Shown in pieces: positions 35,733-48,400 of a DNA stretch of 64,000 nt. Each line of letters begins with the position of its first letter. Position 1 is the first letter of the stretch. Location of the stretch: positions 14,286,001-14,350,000 of the forward strand of contig JAVTVX010000035.1 in the NCBI GenBank assembly GCA_033439265.1. The letters are read 5' to 3'. Below the pieces are notes generated by a model. The model ran no database searches. It was not told the origin of the DNA and saw nothing but the letters and a program-made list of their open reading frames with translations. A program made the position numbers and the translations under genes. The DNA is from Dillenia suffruticosa. Its lineage: Eukaryota; Streptophyta; Magnoliopsida; Dilleniales; Dilleniaceae.

Positions 35733-38446
35733 TCCCAAGTGTTATTTTTAGCCAAAGCATCCAACTCATTCTTCATTGCTTGAACCCAATGAGGTTGATC
35801 CTTTGCCTCCTCAAATGTTCTATGCTCTTGGTGAAGGTCTATGTTCTTGATGAATCTTTGGTGACTGCAAGACATGTTAGATATTGAGTAGTATTGAGAA
35901 ATTGGATGAGTAGTCACCTTGGAGTTAAAATAGACCCTTCTATTGATCCATTCCGAGGGAGGAAGTCTAAGTCTTGTAGATCTTCGAAGAGGAGGAGGGG
36001 GTTCATCCATAGACTGCTCCTCATGCTCTTCGGCCATATCAAGAGCTCTCCCTGAGTCTGAGTGTCCTTCCTCTTGATCTTCTTCTATTTCATGATCTGA
36101 ATGAGAGGGTGATGGGTCCCCTTGAGTTGGATCATTTTGGTGAGTTTCTTCATTGCTTTCGGCAGGAACTTCATTGATTTTTGGTAGAATCACATTCCAT
36201 TGTTCTTGCTGGTAGATTTCTTTGGTTTGATCTTCTCTTCTTTGACCTGCAAAGTAAGGCTCATTTTCCACAAATATCACATCCTTGGATGTGTATAGTT
36301 TCTTGGTTAGAGGATCATAACATTTATAGCCTTTTTCAAACGAGGAATATCCTAAAAAGATGCATTTTCTTCCCTTGGCATCTAGTTTGCTCCTAAGATG
36401 ACTAGGAATGTGGACATAGCAAACACAACCAAAAACTCTTAAATGATCAATGCTAGGTTTCTTTCCAAGGAGTAGCTCTAGGGGTGACTTTCCTCCTAGG
36501 ATTTGGGATGGCATGAGGTTTATAAGGTGAGCAGCGGTCTTAATGGCCTCATTCCAATATTCCTTAGGTAAGTTTGAGTGAAACATCATAGATCTAGCTG
36601 TCTCCAAGAGATGCCTATTCTTTCTCTCGGCTATTCCATTTTGTTGAGGAGTGTACACACAAGACTTTTGATGAATGATCCCTTTTTCATCTAGAAATTT
36701 TTCAAACTCAAGGCTAGTGAACTCCCCTCCATGATCTGACCTAAACATCTTTAGGTTAGCATTAAATTGCTTTGTTATATATCTATAGTAGCTCTTGAAT
36801 GCCTCAAATACTTCAGATTTGTTTACTAAGAGATAAACCCAAGTGTATCTAGTTTTGTGATCTATGAATGTCACAAAGTATCTAAAACCATTATGGGAGA
36901 CTAAAGGAGAGGTCCAAACATCTGAATGAACTAATTCAAAAGCCTCTTTATATATTGTTTCAGAAATGGGATAATACACTTTGGTTTGTTTTCCAAGTAC
37001 ACAAGCTTTGCAATGCCTATCTTCTAATTCACTATTCGGAAATAGGCGTTTCAAAGCTAGGTTTCCTGGATGCCCTAGACGTTCATGCCATAGAGAGGAG
37101 GATATGTTTCGGACAGCAAAAGCTTGGTTCTCTTGATCCAAGTAATAGAGGTTGTTCCTCCTAGTTCCCTTGCCAATCAAATTGTTCGTTTTGCGATCCT
37201 GAAAAATTACTTGGTTAGGATCAAAAATAGCTTTGCAATCTTGCTCTTTGGTTATCTTGCTAATAGAAAGTAAGTTTGAATTGAACTTTGGAACATATAA
37301 AGCTTTAGTCTTTCTCCCAAATAGTTCAATTTCTCCTAAGTGCTCAACTTTTAACTTATGACCATTAGCTACTTTAACTAATTTATGATTGGTCAAGGGA
37401 ATAAACTTGTTGATTTTCTTTTTATCTTTTACCATATGATCGTCACATCCGGAATCTATGAGCCAAGAATTGGAAATAGATGAAGATAAGGAATTACCAG
37501 AATGGTGACTAATCTGCCCAACAAGTCGTTTGAATTCCTTATGCATCTCCTCCATCTTGGATTCGAGTGCTGCCACTTGAGACACTTGTTGAGCATTTGA
37601 AGATGATTCCGGATTTTTCCTAGCATATTTCGGCCTCAAATGTGGGTGTAGGAACCAGCATTTTTCTTTCTTATGGCCGGACTTCTTGCAATGTGGGCAG
37701 ATGTCTCTTTTTGCAAAGTTTTGAGTGTTGTTGGCCGGATGCTCTTCATGGACAGCTTGGAAGGCTTGAGAGTCGGATTTAAGCTTGGTAGATTCTTCAA
37801 GCCTTAAGCTAGTCTCGGTTCTTTGCACCATGAATTGGACTTCTTGAAATGAAGGAAAGACCTTCATTCGAAGAATCTCTTGTCGAATTGGAGCATATTC
37901 ATCTCCAAGACCCATGAGTAGACCAAAGGTCATATCTTCATCGTTCCTTTGAAGAATGGTCTTGAGATTTATAGTAGGAGGCCTTAAGAGATTGAGTTCA
38001 TTCCATAGATCCCTATATTCCCCAAAGTATTCGGGTAAGGATTTACCTCCTTTTTGAATTTTGAAGATCTTCTTTTTCAGCTCAAAGATTCTTCCGGTGT
38101 TGGATTCTTGACCATATAATGATTGCATTTGCTCCCATAATGCTCTTGCGTTTGGAATACATGTGACCATAGCCTTGTGAGTTTTGTCAAGAGACATTTG
38201 AAGGAGCACCACCACTTGATCGTCTTTCTTCTTCCATACTCTGAATAATGGATTGGCTTCATCAAGAGGTTCTTCAAAGATGTGATTTTCAAGGTTGTAG
38301 AAGTTTAGGGACCTCTTGATGGTATCTTGCCAAGCATTGTAGTTTGTTGAATCTAGAAGTAAGGAGGTGAACATTGAGGTGCTAATTTGTGGTGGAGGGT
38401 CATTAAGACCGGAAGAGGAAGGTATCGTTGCCTGCTCTGATACCAT
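35733..38446 (-). pseudogene. D2 gag-pol, 5' segment (Gag to RT start)
   Basis: Minus-strand coding, nearly identical to D1: MVSEQATIPSS at the LTR junction, knuckle CPHCKKSGHKKEKC, protease LIDSGCDDHM, integrase core RSDHGGEF and GIAERKNRH, and the acidic linker. The primer-binding site complement is at 38434-38445. It is cut on the left by the B complex; the remaining part lies at 17860-19306. Confidence 0.9.
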
Positions 38447-38901
38447 GTTGAGATTTCAAGCTATCAAGCAACTAGGATTGAATGAAAACTTAAAGATCTT
38501 TATTTGAAGAGAGAGTGCACAATGAGAGCATTGTTTTTTCATGGATAGAACATCCCATACAAGCTCCTATTTATAGAGATTATTACATGAGAAAGAGAGG
38601 GAAAAAGACCCCAAACACTCAAGGATCCGTTGGGGAACATTGGGGACAGATTTCTGTCCCCAAAATCACTGTATAACAGCCATTTTTATGGCTGTTATAC
38701 AGTGCAACGGCTAGTTCAAAAGAACTAGCCGTTTTGCCCTTTTTAGGGCCCATTTTGGGCTTCTTTTAGGGGCTTAACAATGCCCTTTTTGAGGACTAAA
38801 AAACTCATAAGGAACGGGCCAAATACATCTCATGGATGGGCTTAAACTTGGCTTGAAATGGGGCCTATGCTAACTACACTTAATTCTCTTTTATTTCAAC
38901 A
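38446..38901 (-). repeat. D2 5' LTR
   Basis: 456 bp, differing from the 17404-17859 copy at about one position. A 17-bp-arm inverted repeat (cactgtataacagccat and its complement) is intact here, near 38667-38704. Followed by the duplication catga. Confidence 0.95.
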
Positions 38902-38906
38902 CATGA

Positions 38907-39669
38907 TGTTTCATTCTAATGTGCCTAAAAAATTTTGGAGTGAGGCAATAAAAACCGCTGCCCATCTCATTAATCTTATGCCCACTCAAGTTCTAGGAGG
39001 TAAATCCCCATTAGAGCTACTCTTAGGAAGAAAACCTAATATCTCTCATCTTAGAGTCTTTGGATGCTTATGCTATGTCCATGTACCTGAAAATTTCAGA
39101 AACAAGTTAGAGGAAAGGGGGAGAAAATGTGTGTTCTTAGGATACTCAACATTTGAAAAATGATATAAATGTTATGATCCACTAACCAAAAAACTATACA
39201 CATCTAACGATGTGATATTTGTAGAAAGAGAATCTTATTTTTCAGGAAAAGAAGATCAAGATCAAGATGGAAATGGAGAAGCTCAAGATCTATGGAACAT
39301 TATTCTCCCAAGTATCAATCATCCCTCTCATCCAAATATTGAACAAGAACCAGCTCCGAATGTTCATGAAGATCCGGCTCAAGAAGATCCCTCACCATCT
39401 CATTCTGATCAAGAAACCATTCAAGAACAAGGGGGAGATGATTCGGAGCAAGAGCTGGCCATAGAACAAGAGGAACAAATCATAGATGAACCACCTCCTC
39501 CTCTTCGTAGATCAACAAGACTTAGACTTCCTCCCTCCAATTGGATCAACAAAAGAGTTTTTTATAACTCCAAAGTAACTTCTTATCCCATTTCTAAATA
39601 TTATTCAATTACTAACACCTCTTGCAGCCATCAAAGATTTATTCGAAACATAGATCTACATGAAGAACC
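38907..39669 (+). pseudogene. C pol, second segment (integrase C-terminus and linker)
   Basis: Resumes C integrase after D2 with the KFWSEAIKTAAHLINLMP region, then the conserved GRKCVFLGYSTFEK block, an acidic linker rich in Glu, Gln, Pro and Ser, and RRSTRLRLPPSNW. Broken. It is interrupted by a solo B LTR. Confidence 0.87.
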
Positions 39670-40003
39670 TGTTGAAATAAAGGACAATTAGGGTTTATGT
39701 CCTAAGGGAATGAAGTCTAAATGTATAGTTTTAATTTGTGTAGATTTTTCATTCTCATTGTAATCCCTTTAAGGTTTCTAAGTTGGGCCCAACGGCCATA
39801 ATTGGAGAGGGCACAATGCCCTCTCCTCTCTCTCTTTTCTTATCTCCTTGCCCCTCTTCTTGTTCTCTATAAATAGGGCTTATATGTTTCTTTGGAAGGT
39901 ATGAAAAACATGCCTTCATTGCATGTAAACTCTCTTTGAATTCTCAATTAAATTCTTGAAGTTTCTTTATTCATTCTTAGCTTGCTATATTTAAATTTCA
40001 ACA
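39670..40003 (+). repeat. solo B LTR (short variant) in C
   Basis: 334 bp with both B termini, flanked by the perfect duplication gaacc (39665-39669 and 40004-40008). It is 118 bp shorter than other B LTRs; the part not present is the GC-rich, TGGGCC-rich half of U3. The TATA region and R-U5 are present. Confidence 0.93.
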
Positions 40004-40008
40004 GAACC

Positions 40009-41015
40009 AAGAACCTTTGAAGAAGCAAAAAACCATCCTCAATGGGAGCAAGCCATGAAGGATGAATTAGAAGCATTAGCCAAGAATGGAACATGGGAAA
40101 TAACATCTCTGCCAATTGGAAAGAAAGCCGTAGGGTGCAAATGGATCTACAAAATCAAGCACAAGAGTGATGGAAGTCTTGATAAATATAAAGCAAGATT
40201 AGTTGCCAAAGGTTTCACTCAAGCTTATGGGATAGACTACAAGGAGACATTTGCACCAGTAGCAAAGATGAACACCATTCGAGTACTTCTATCACTTGCT
40301 GTCAATCATTCTTTGCCCTTATTCCAAATGGATGTTGCAACTGCTTTTCTTCAAGGATACTTAGAAGAAGAGGTATATATGGAGGTTCCTCCGGGCTTCT
40401 CTCATCAAGACAACAAAGTTTGCAAGTTAAAGAAAGCCATCTATGGCCTCAAACAATCCCCTCGAGCTTGGTATGCCAAACTTAGCTCTACTCTTCTTGA
40501 TCATGATTTTAAGAAATGCAATAGTGATTCATTCCTCTTTGTTAAGAAACAAAATGGAAAAATCATTATAGTTTTAGTTTATGTAGATGATATAATCATA
40601 ACCGGAAATGACTTAAATCTAATCAATCAAGTTAGAAAATTTCTCCAAACAAAGTTTGATATCAAAGACTTAGGGAAACTAAAGTACTTTCTAGGAATAG
40701 AACTTGCCTATTGTCCAAATGGGCTTGTTCTATCACAAAGAAAGTATGTGCTTGATCTTTTGCAGGAAACCGGGAAGTTAGGTGCAAAGCCTGCATGTAA
40801 TCCAATCAGCACTTCTGGTGGTCTTCAAGATGATGATGAAGAGTTTGAGGATGAACAAAGATATCAAAGGCTTGTAGGGAGATTAATCTATCTCACCATA
40901 ACAAGACCCGATATCTCCTTTGCTGTGGGTCAAGTTAGCCAGCATATGCACAAGCCAAAAAGAAAGCATTGGAGAGCCTCTGAAAGAATTCTTCACTACT
41001 TGAAGGGCACACCCG
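40009..41015 (+). pseudogene. C pol, third segment (RT and RNase H start)
   Basis: Reverse transcriptase from the KNGTWEITSLP and CKWIYKIKHKSDGS blocks through YVDDIIITGND near 40590 and KYFLGIELAYC to the TRPDISFAVGQ block. It is cut by the E1 5' LTR and resumes at 51714. Confidence 0.88.
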
Positions 41016-41464
41016 TGTTGAAAAGAATGATAACTTAACCCATCTTCATCACCAACCAAGTGCATCTACTTAGAAGTCCAAAAATCAGCATGCATTGTCC
41101 AGCAAGCATGGCCCATTTGGGCAGCCTAAACCAACCCAAAATACATTCAAAAATAGGCCCAAGGAAGCCCAAAAGTTTGGAGAAAAGTCTAGGAAGCAAA
41201 CCCAAATAGCTAGGGGCAGTTTGGGCAGCATATATTTCAACAGTCAAAAAACTAGCTGTTGGAATTCCTTGGGGTTTGAGCTCCAACGGGAATATCACTT
41301 TCTACTGGCTATTTTTCCCTTTTCTCTATAAATAGAGCCTCATTGTATCTCCAAAAACTATGAGAAAAATGCTCTCAAATCTGTCCATGTATACGCTCAT
41401 TCTTCTTCAATAAAATTCAGAAGTATTCTTCATTTCTTGTGCTCTATTTTTTGATATTTCAACA
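41016..41464 (+). repeat. E1 5' LTR
   Basis: 449 bp from TGTTGAAAAGAA to GATATTTCAACA. TATA box in ctctataaatagag near 41330; primer-binding site from 41465. Confidence 0.95.
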
Positions 41465-44400
41465 TGGTATCAGAGCAAACTTCGATCCCTTCCTCTTCAA
41501 GGTTGGGTGACCTTCCACCTTCCATCAACCTTACCCAATTTCAAAATATATCCTCCATTCAATTAAGAGGAGGAAATTATTATCAATGGGCAGCCTTGAT
41601 GAGAAGGGTGCTGGAACTTCACAACTTGGAGGGTCACATACTTGATCAACCACTTGAAGAGGTGGATTCTTCCTACAGAGAATGGAAGAAGAGGGACAAT
41701 CATGTGTTTTTTCTTCTACTCAATTCCATGGATGAAACACACAAAGCTATGGTGACTTGTGCTCCCAATGCAAAACTAATATGGGACACAATGTTTTCTC
41801 TTTATGGCCAAGAATCTAACCTTGGCAGAATTTTTGAGCTCAAACGACAAATTTCAAACATCAAAAAGGAAGGGAAATCACTTCCTCAATATTTTGGGGA
41901 ATATACGGATACTTGGAATGAGCTCTCCATTCTCCGTCTGGATTCCATAGATCTCAAAGTCCTCCAAAAGAGGAAAGAAGAAGATAAAATCTTTGGTCTT
42001 CTCATGGGTCTAGATGATTCCTACTCTCTTCTTAGACAAGAAATTCTCCGAATGAAGGAATTTCCTTCATTTGGAGAAGTGCAAAATATGATCCAACGAA
42101 CGGAAGTTAGCATGCGTTTGGAAGAAAATTCCAAACTTAGACTTGAAGCTCAAGGTCACATGGCTACCGTTGAAGAGCACATGGCTGCCAAAGCACATCA
42201 AGTTCCAAAGAAAATTGATGTATGCACCCATTGCAAGAAAAGAGGACATACAAAGGAGAATTGTTGGAACCTTCATCCTCATTTAAAGCCCAAGACCTTC
42301 AAACCAAGGGAGCAACTTTCCGAGCAGCATAATGTACTTCACACCAAGCTTCAAGGACCTACCATGGCTGATTTTGCTGCTCTTCAAAGTCAACTCAATG
42401 ACATCTCCAAGAAGTTTCAACAACTTGCTCCCTCCAATGGTAAAAATCAAAACACTTTATCCTCTTTCAATTTCGAAGATTTTCTCATTGATTCGGGAAC
42501 GGACCATCATATGGTAAGGGATAGAAGAAAAATCAAGCATTTTAAAAAACTCCCTAACCATAAGATAGTCCGTGTTGCCAATGGGCAAGATTTGAAAGTT
42601 GAGCAAATTGGGGAAATTGAACTTTTTGAAAAAACATCAAATGCTTTATTTGTTCCCCAACTCACTTCAAATCTTTTGTCCATTAGCAAAGTCACTAAGG
42701 ATCAAGGGTGTAGAGTTGTTTTTGACCCAAACACTGTTACTTTTCAGGACCTCAAGTCGAATCAATTGATTGGCAAGGGTTCTAGAAGAGGGGATCTATA
42801 TTTTTTGGATCAAAAGCATCATGCACTCGTAGCTCATATCAAAGAAGATGCATCTCTTTGGCATAAACGTTTTGGGCATCTTAGTAACCAAGCTTTAAAG
42901 CGTCTATTTCCAAGTATTAATATTGAAGATAGACATTGTGAAGCTTGTATTCTGGGAAAGGAAACCCGATCAATGTATCCCAATTCAAAAACAATTTATA
43001 AAGATGCTTTTGATTTAGTTCATTCGGATTTGTGGATTTCACCTATCAAATCTCATTTAGGCTACAAGTATTTCATTACTTTTGTAGACCAAAAAACTAG
43101 GTACACTTGGGTCTACCTTTTGAATACCAAAGATCAAGCTTTTGAAGCCTTTAAAAGCTATGAGAGATATGTGACCAAACTTTACAATGCTAACATTAAA
43201 ATTCTAAGGACGGACCATGGTGGAGAATTCACTAGTTTGACATTTGAAAACTACCTTAGAGAGAATGGCATTATACATCAAATGTCTTGTGTATACACAC
43301 CTCAACAAAATGGGGTGGCCGAAAGGAAAAATAGGCACATATTAGAAATAACTAGAGCTATGATGTTTCATGCAAATGTGCCTAAGAAATTTTGGTGTGA
43401 TGGAATAAAAACCGCTGTCCACCTAATAAACCTTATCCCATCTCAAGTCCTGGATGGCAAGTCACCCTTAGAAGCCCTACTAGATAGAAAACCTAAGATA
43501 TCTCATCTTAGAACATTCGGTTGTGTATGTTACATTCATATTCCAGCACACATGAGGGATAAGTTAGATCATAAGGGTAGAAAGTGCATATTTTTGGGGT
43601 ATGCTTCCTTTGAAAAGGGGTATAGATGTTATGACCCTAAAACTAACCAAACATACACATCTAAGGATGTGATATTTGTGGAGAATGAGTCCTTTTTTGT
43701 AGATAATGAAGAACATCAATCATCAGAAGAAGAGAGCACTCCAAGCACGTGGAATTTCTTACTTCTCCCGAATCAATCATCTCCACCAATTGCAGAAGGA
43801 ATCTCCCAAGAGACTAATGAGCAATCTCAAAATAATGAAGAAGAAGGATCAAACTCCATAGAAGAGGAGGCAGCCCATACTTCAGGGGGAGATCAAGAAA
43901 CCGAAGAGGAAGAATCCGAGCATGTAGAGGGAGATTTGGATGCACCACCTCCACACCTTAGGCGATCCACGAGGCTTAGGGTTCCCCGTTCGGAATGGAT
44001 TAACCGTAGAGTTTACTATAACTCCAAGGTAACATCACATCCGATTTCTAATTATTATACCATCTCACATGTTTCTTTGAGCCACCAAAATTTTTTGAGT
44101 GGCATAGATAAAGAACAGGAGCCTAGGACATATGATGAAGCATCCAAGGACCCAAGGTGGAGAAAGGCAATGAAGGAAGAACTAGATGCATTGACCAAGA
44201 ACGGTACATGGGAAGTCACCTCTCTTCCAAAGAGCAAGCGAGCCGTCGGATGCAAATGGGTATACAAAATCAAATATAAAAGTGATGGATCAATTGAAAG
44301 GTTTAAGGCAAGACTTGTGGCTAAAGAATTCACTCAAGCATATGGGATAGATTACAAAGAGACATACGCACCCGTTGCCAAAATGAATACAATTAGGGTC

Positions 44401-44992
44401 TTGATGTCTCTTGCGGTGAACCATGGATGGAGCATGTTTCAAATGGATGTAGCAAATGCGTTCCTTCAAGGAGATCTCGAAGAAGAAGTGTACATGCAAC
44501 TTCCTCAAGGGTTCCAACAACAAAGAGGAAACGTGTGCAAACTACGCAAGGCTATCTACGGGCTGAAGCAATCCCCAAGGGCATGGTATGCAAAATTAAG
44601 CCATGCTTTCCTTAGTAGTGGATTTGTTAAATGCCATAGCGACTCTTCTGTTTTCATTAGAAAAAACAATGATAAAATAGTGATAGCCTTAGTTTACGTA
44701 GATGATATCATCATTACTGGAAATGACATGCATTTAATAGTTATAGTTAGAAATTTCTTGAGTTTTAGGTTTGAAATTAAAGATTTAGGGAGACTAAAGT
44801 ATTTCCTAGGAATTGAGTTAGCCTATTGTAATAATGGATTAATTCTATCCCAAAGGAAATATGCACTTGATCTTTTGCAAGTAACAGGAAAGCTAGGAGG
44901 AAAGCCAGCTTGTAGCCCTATTGTCACCACTGGACCTCTAGTAGATGATGAGGAGCCACTTGAGGACATAGAGAGATATCAAAGACTTGTAG
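41464..44992 (+). pseudogene. E1 gag-pol, main segment up to E2
   Basis: Opens MVSEQTSIPSS at the LTR junction; knuckle CTHCKKRGHTKENC; protease LIDSGTDHHMV (Thr where other families have Cys); pre-integrase WHKRFGHL; integrase core with RTDHGGEF and GVAERKNRH; RRSTRLRVPRSEW; reverse transcriptase YVDDIIITGND near 44695. The frame is open until the E2 LTR interrupts it. Confidence 0.9.
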
Positions 44993-45453
44993 TGTTGAAA
45001 TATCAAAAAATAGAGCACAAGAAATGAAGAATACTTCTGAATTTTATTGAAAAAGAATGAGAGCATACATGGACAGATTTGAGAGCATTTTTCTCATAGA
45101 GTTTTGGAGATACAATGAGGCTCTATTTATAGAGAAAATGAAAAAATAGCCAGTAGATAGTGATTCAAAAGTAATATTCCCGTTGGAGCTCAAACCCCAA
45201 GCAATTCCAACAGTTAGTTTTTTGACTGTTGAAATATATACTACCCAAACTGTCCTTAACTATTTGGGTTTGCTTCCTAGACTTTTCTCCAAACTTTTGG
45301 GCTTCCTTGGGCCTATTTTTGAATGTATTTTGGGTTGGTTAAGGCTGCCCAAATGTGTCATGCTTGCTGGACAATGCAGGCTGATTTTTGGGCTTCTAAG
45401 TAGATGCACTTGGTTGGTGATGAAGATGGGTTAAGTTATCCTTCTTTTCAACA
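44993..45453 (-). repeat. E2 3' LTR
   Basis: 461 bp, 12 bp longer than the E1 and E3 LTRs. Complement of the TATA box near 45124-45131. Confidence 0.94.
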
Positions 45454-48400
45454 CTCCCCCTCAAGTTGGGTGCGTAGATATCGATAGTGCCCAACTTGTT
45501 CATGATTTCTTGAAGATGCATTGCAGTTCCCCCTTTTGTGAAGATATCAGCTAGTTGCTCTTTTCCTTTGATGTAGGGAGTGGCTATAAGCTTTTCTTCC
45601 ACCTTTTGTCGAATGAAGTGACAATCAACTTCTATGTGTTTAGTCCTTTCATGGAAGACCGGATTGGATGCAATATGAATCGCCGATTGATTGTCACAAT
45701 GCAAGTTGATTGGTGTAGAAACATTGAACCCTAATTCCTCTACTAGAGCCTTCAACCATACAATCTCACTGGCCGCTGACGCCATTGCCCTATACTCAGC
45801 CTCTGCACTCGATCTTGACACCACATGCTGTTTTTTGCTCTTCCATGCTACCAAGTTGCCTCCTACGAACATGCAGTACCCGGTGGTATATCTTCTATCC
45901 TTTGAATCGCTCGCCCAATCTGCATCGCAAAAGCCTTCAATTTGGGAGCTTCCACTGTTCTTCATCCAAATACCTAGTCCGGGTGATTTCTTGATGTAGT
46001 GAAGGATGCGCTCAACTGCTCTCCAATGACCCTTCTTTGGAGAATGCATATGTTGACTAATTTGGCTCACGGCAAAGGCTATGTCTGGCCTAGTGATGGT
46101 GAGGTAGATCAGTCGTCCTACAAGTCTCTGATATCTCTCTATGTCCTCAAATGGCTCCTCATCATCTACTAGAGGTCCAGTGGTGACAATAGGGCTACAA
46201 GTTGGCTTTCCTCCTAGCTTTCCTGTTTCCTGCAAAAGATCAAGAGCATATTTCATTTGGGATAGAATTAACCCATTATTACAATAGGCTAACTCAATTC
46301 CTAGGAAATACTTTAGTCTCCCTAAATCTTTAATTTCAAACCTAGAACACAAGAAATTTCTAACTATATCTATTAAATGCATGTCATTTCCTGTAATGAT
46401 GATATCATCTACGTAAACTAAGGCTATCACAATTTTATCATTGTTTTTTCTAATGAAAACAGATGAGTCGCTATGGCATTTAACAAATCCACTACTAAGG
46501 AAAACATGGCTTAATTTTGCATACCATGCCCTTGGGGATTGCTTCAACCATAGATAGCCTTGCGTAGTTTGCACACATTTCCTCCTTGTTGTTGGAACCC
46601 TTGAGGAAGTTGCATGTACACTTCTTCTTCGAGATCTCCTTGAAGGAACGCGTTTGCTACATCCATTTGAAACATGCTCCATCCATGGTTCACCGCAAGA
46701 GACATCAAGACCCTAATTGTGTTCATTTTGGCAACGGGTGCGTATGTCTCTTTGTAATCTATCCCATACGCTTGAGTGAATCCTTTAGCCACAAGTCTTG
46801 CCTTAAACCTTTCAATTGATCCATCACTTTTATATTTGATTTTCTATACCCATTTGCATCCGACGGCCCGCTTGCCCTTTGGAAGAGAGGTGACTTCCCA
46901 TGTACCGTTCTTAGTCAATGCATCTAGCTCTTCTTTCATTGCCTTTCTCCACCTTGGGTCCTTGGATGCTTCATCATATGTCCTAGGCTCCTGTTCTTTA
47001 TCTATGCCACTCAAAAAATTTTGGTGGCTCAAAGAAACATGTGAGATGGTATAATAATCAGAAATCGGATGTGATGTTACCTTGGAGTTATAGTAAACTC
47101 TACGGTTAATCCATTCCGAACGGGGAACCCTAAGCCTCATGGATCGCCTAAGGTGAGGAGGTGGTGCATCCAAATCTCCCTCTACATGCTCAGATTCTTC
47201 CTCTTCGGTTTCTTGATCTCCCCCTGAAGTGTGGGCTGCCTCCTCTTCTATGGAGTTTGATCCTTCTTCTTCATTATTTTGAGATTGCTCATTAATCTCT
47301 TGGGAGGTTCCTTCTGCAATTGGTGGAGATGATTGATTCGGGAGAAGTAAGAAATTCCACGTGCTTGGAGTGTTCTCTTCTTTTGATGATTGATGTTCTT
47401 CATTATCTACAAAAAAGGTCTCATTCTCCACAAATATCACATCCTTAGATGTGTATGTTTGGTCAGTCTTAGGGTCATAACATCTATACCCCTTTTCAAA
47501 GGAAGCATACCCCAAAAATATGCACTTTCTACCCTTATGATCTAACTTATCCCTCATGTGTGCTGGAATATGAATGTAACATACACAACCGAATGTTCTA
47601 AGATGAGATATCTTAGGTTTTCTATCTAGTAGGACTTCTAAGGGTGACTTGCCATCTAGGACTTGAGATGGGATAAGGTTTATTAGGTGGACAGCGGTTT
47701 TTATTCCATCACACCAAAATTTCTTCGGCACATTTGCATGAAACATCATAGCTCTAGTTATTTCTAATATGTGCCTATTTTTCCTTTCGGCCACCCCATT
47801 TTGTTGAGGTGTGTGTACACACAAGACATTTGATGTACAATGCCATTCTCTCTAAGGTAGTTTTCAAATTTCAAACTAGTGAATTCCCCACCATGGTCCG
47901 TCCTTAGAATTTTAATGTTAGCATTGTAAAGTTTTGTCACATATCTCTCATAGCTTTTAAAGGCTTCAAAAGCTTGATCTTTGGTATTCAAAAGGTAGAC
48001 CCAAGTGTAACTAGTTTTTTGGTCTACAAAAGTAATGAAATACTTGTAGCCTAAATGAGATTTGATGGGTGAAGTCCACAAATCCGAATGAACTAAATCA
48101 AAAGCATCTTTATAAATTGTTTTTGAATTGGGATACATTGATCGGGTTACTTTTCCCAGAATACAAGCTTTACAATGTCTATCTTCAATATTAATACTTG
48201 GAAATAGACGCTTTAAAGCTTGGTCACTAGGATGCCCAAAACGTTTATGCCAAAGAGATCCATCTTCTTTGACATGAGCTACGAGTGCATGATGCTTTTG
48301 ATCCAAAAAATATAGATCCCCTCTTCTAGAACCCTTGCCAATCAATTGATTCGACTTGAGGTCCTGAAAAGTAACAGTGTTCGGGTCAAAAACAACTCTA

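Larger units (their letters stand above)
17404..38901 (-). mobile_element. Ty1/copia element D2 inserted in C
   Basis: Minus-strand D element with both 456-bp LTRs, flanked by the 5-bp duplication catga (17399-17403 and 38902-38906). C integrase sequence continues on both sides. D2 is split by the B complex at 19306/35733. Its LTRs differ at about one position, so it is very young (order 0.1 million years). Apart from the B insertion, I see no clear break in its coding sequence. Confidence 0.95.

Noticed and set aside
43690-43960. Acidic Glu/Ser-rich stretch as a possible extra or envelope-like gene
   Set aside because: It is the variable linker between integrase and reverse transcriptase inside the polyprotein. 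No signal peptide, membrane segment or separate ORF after pol was seen in any element.
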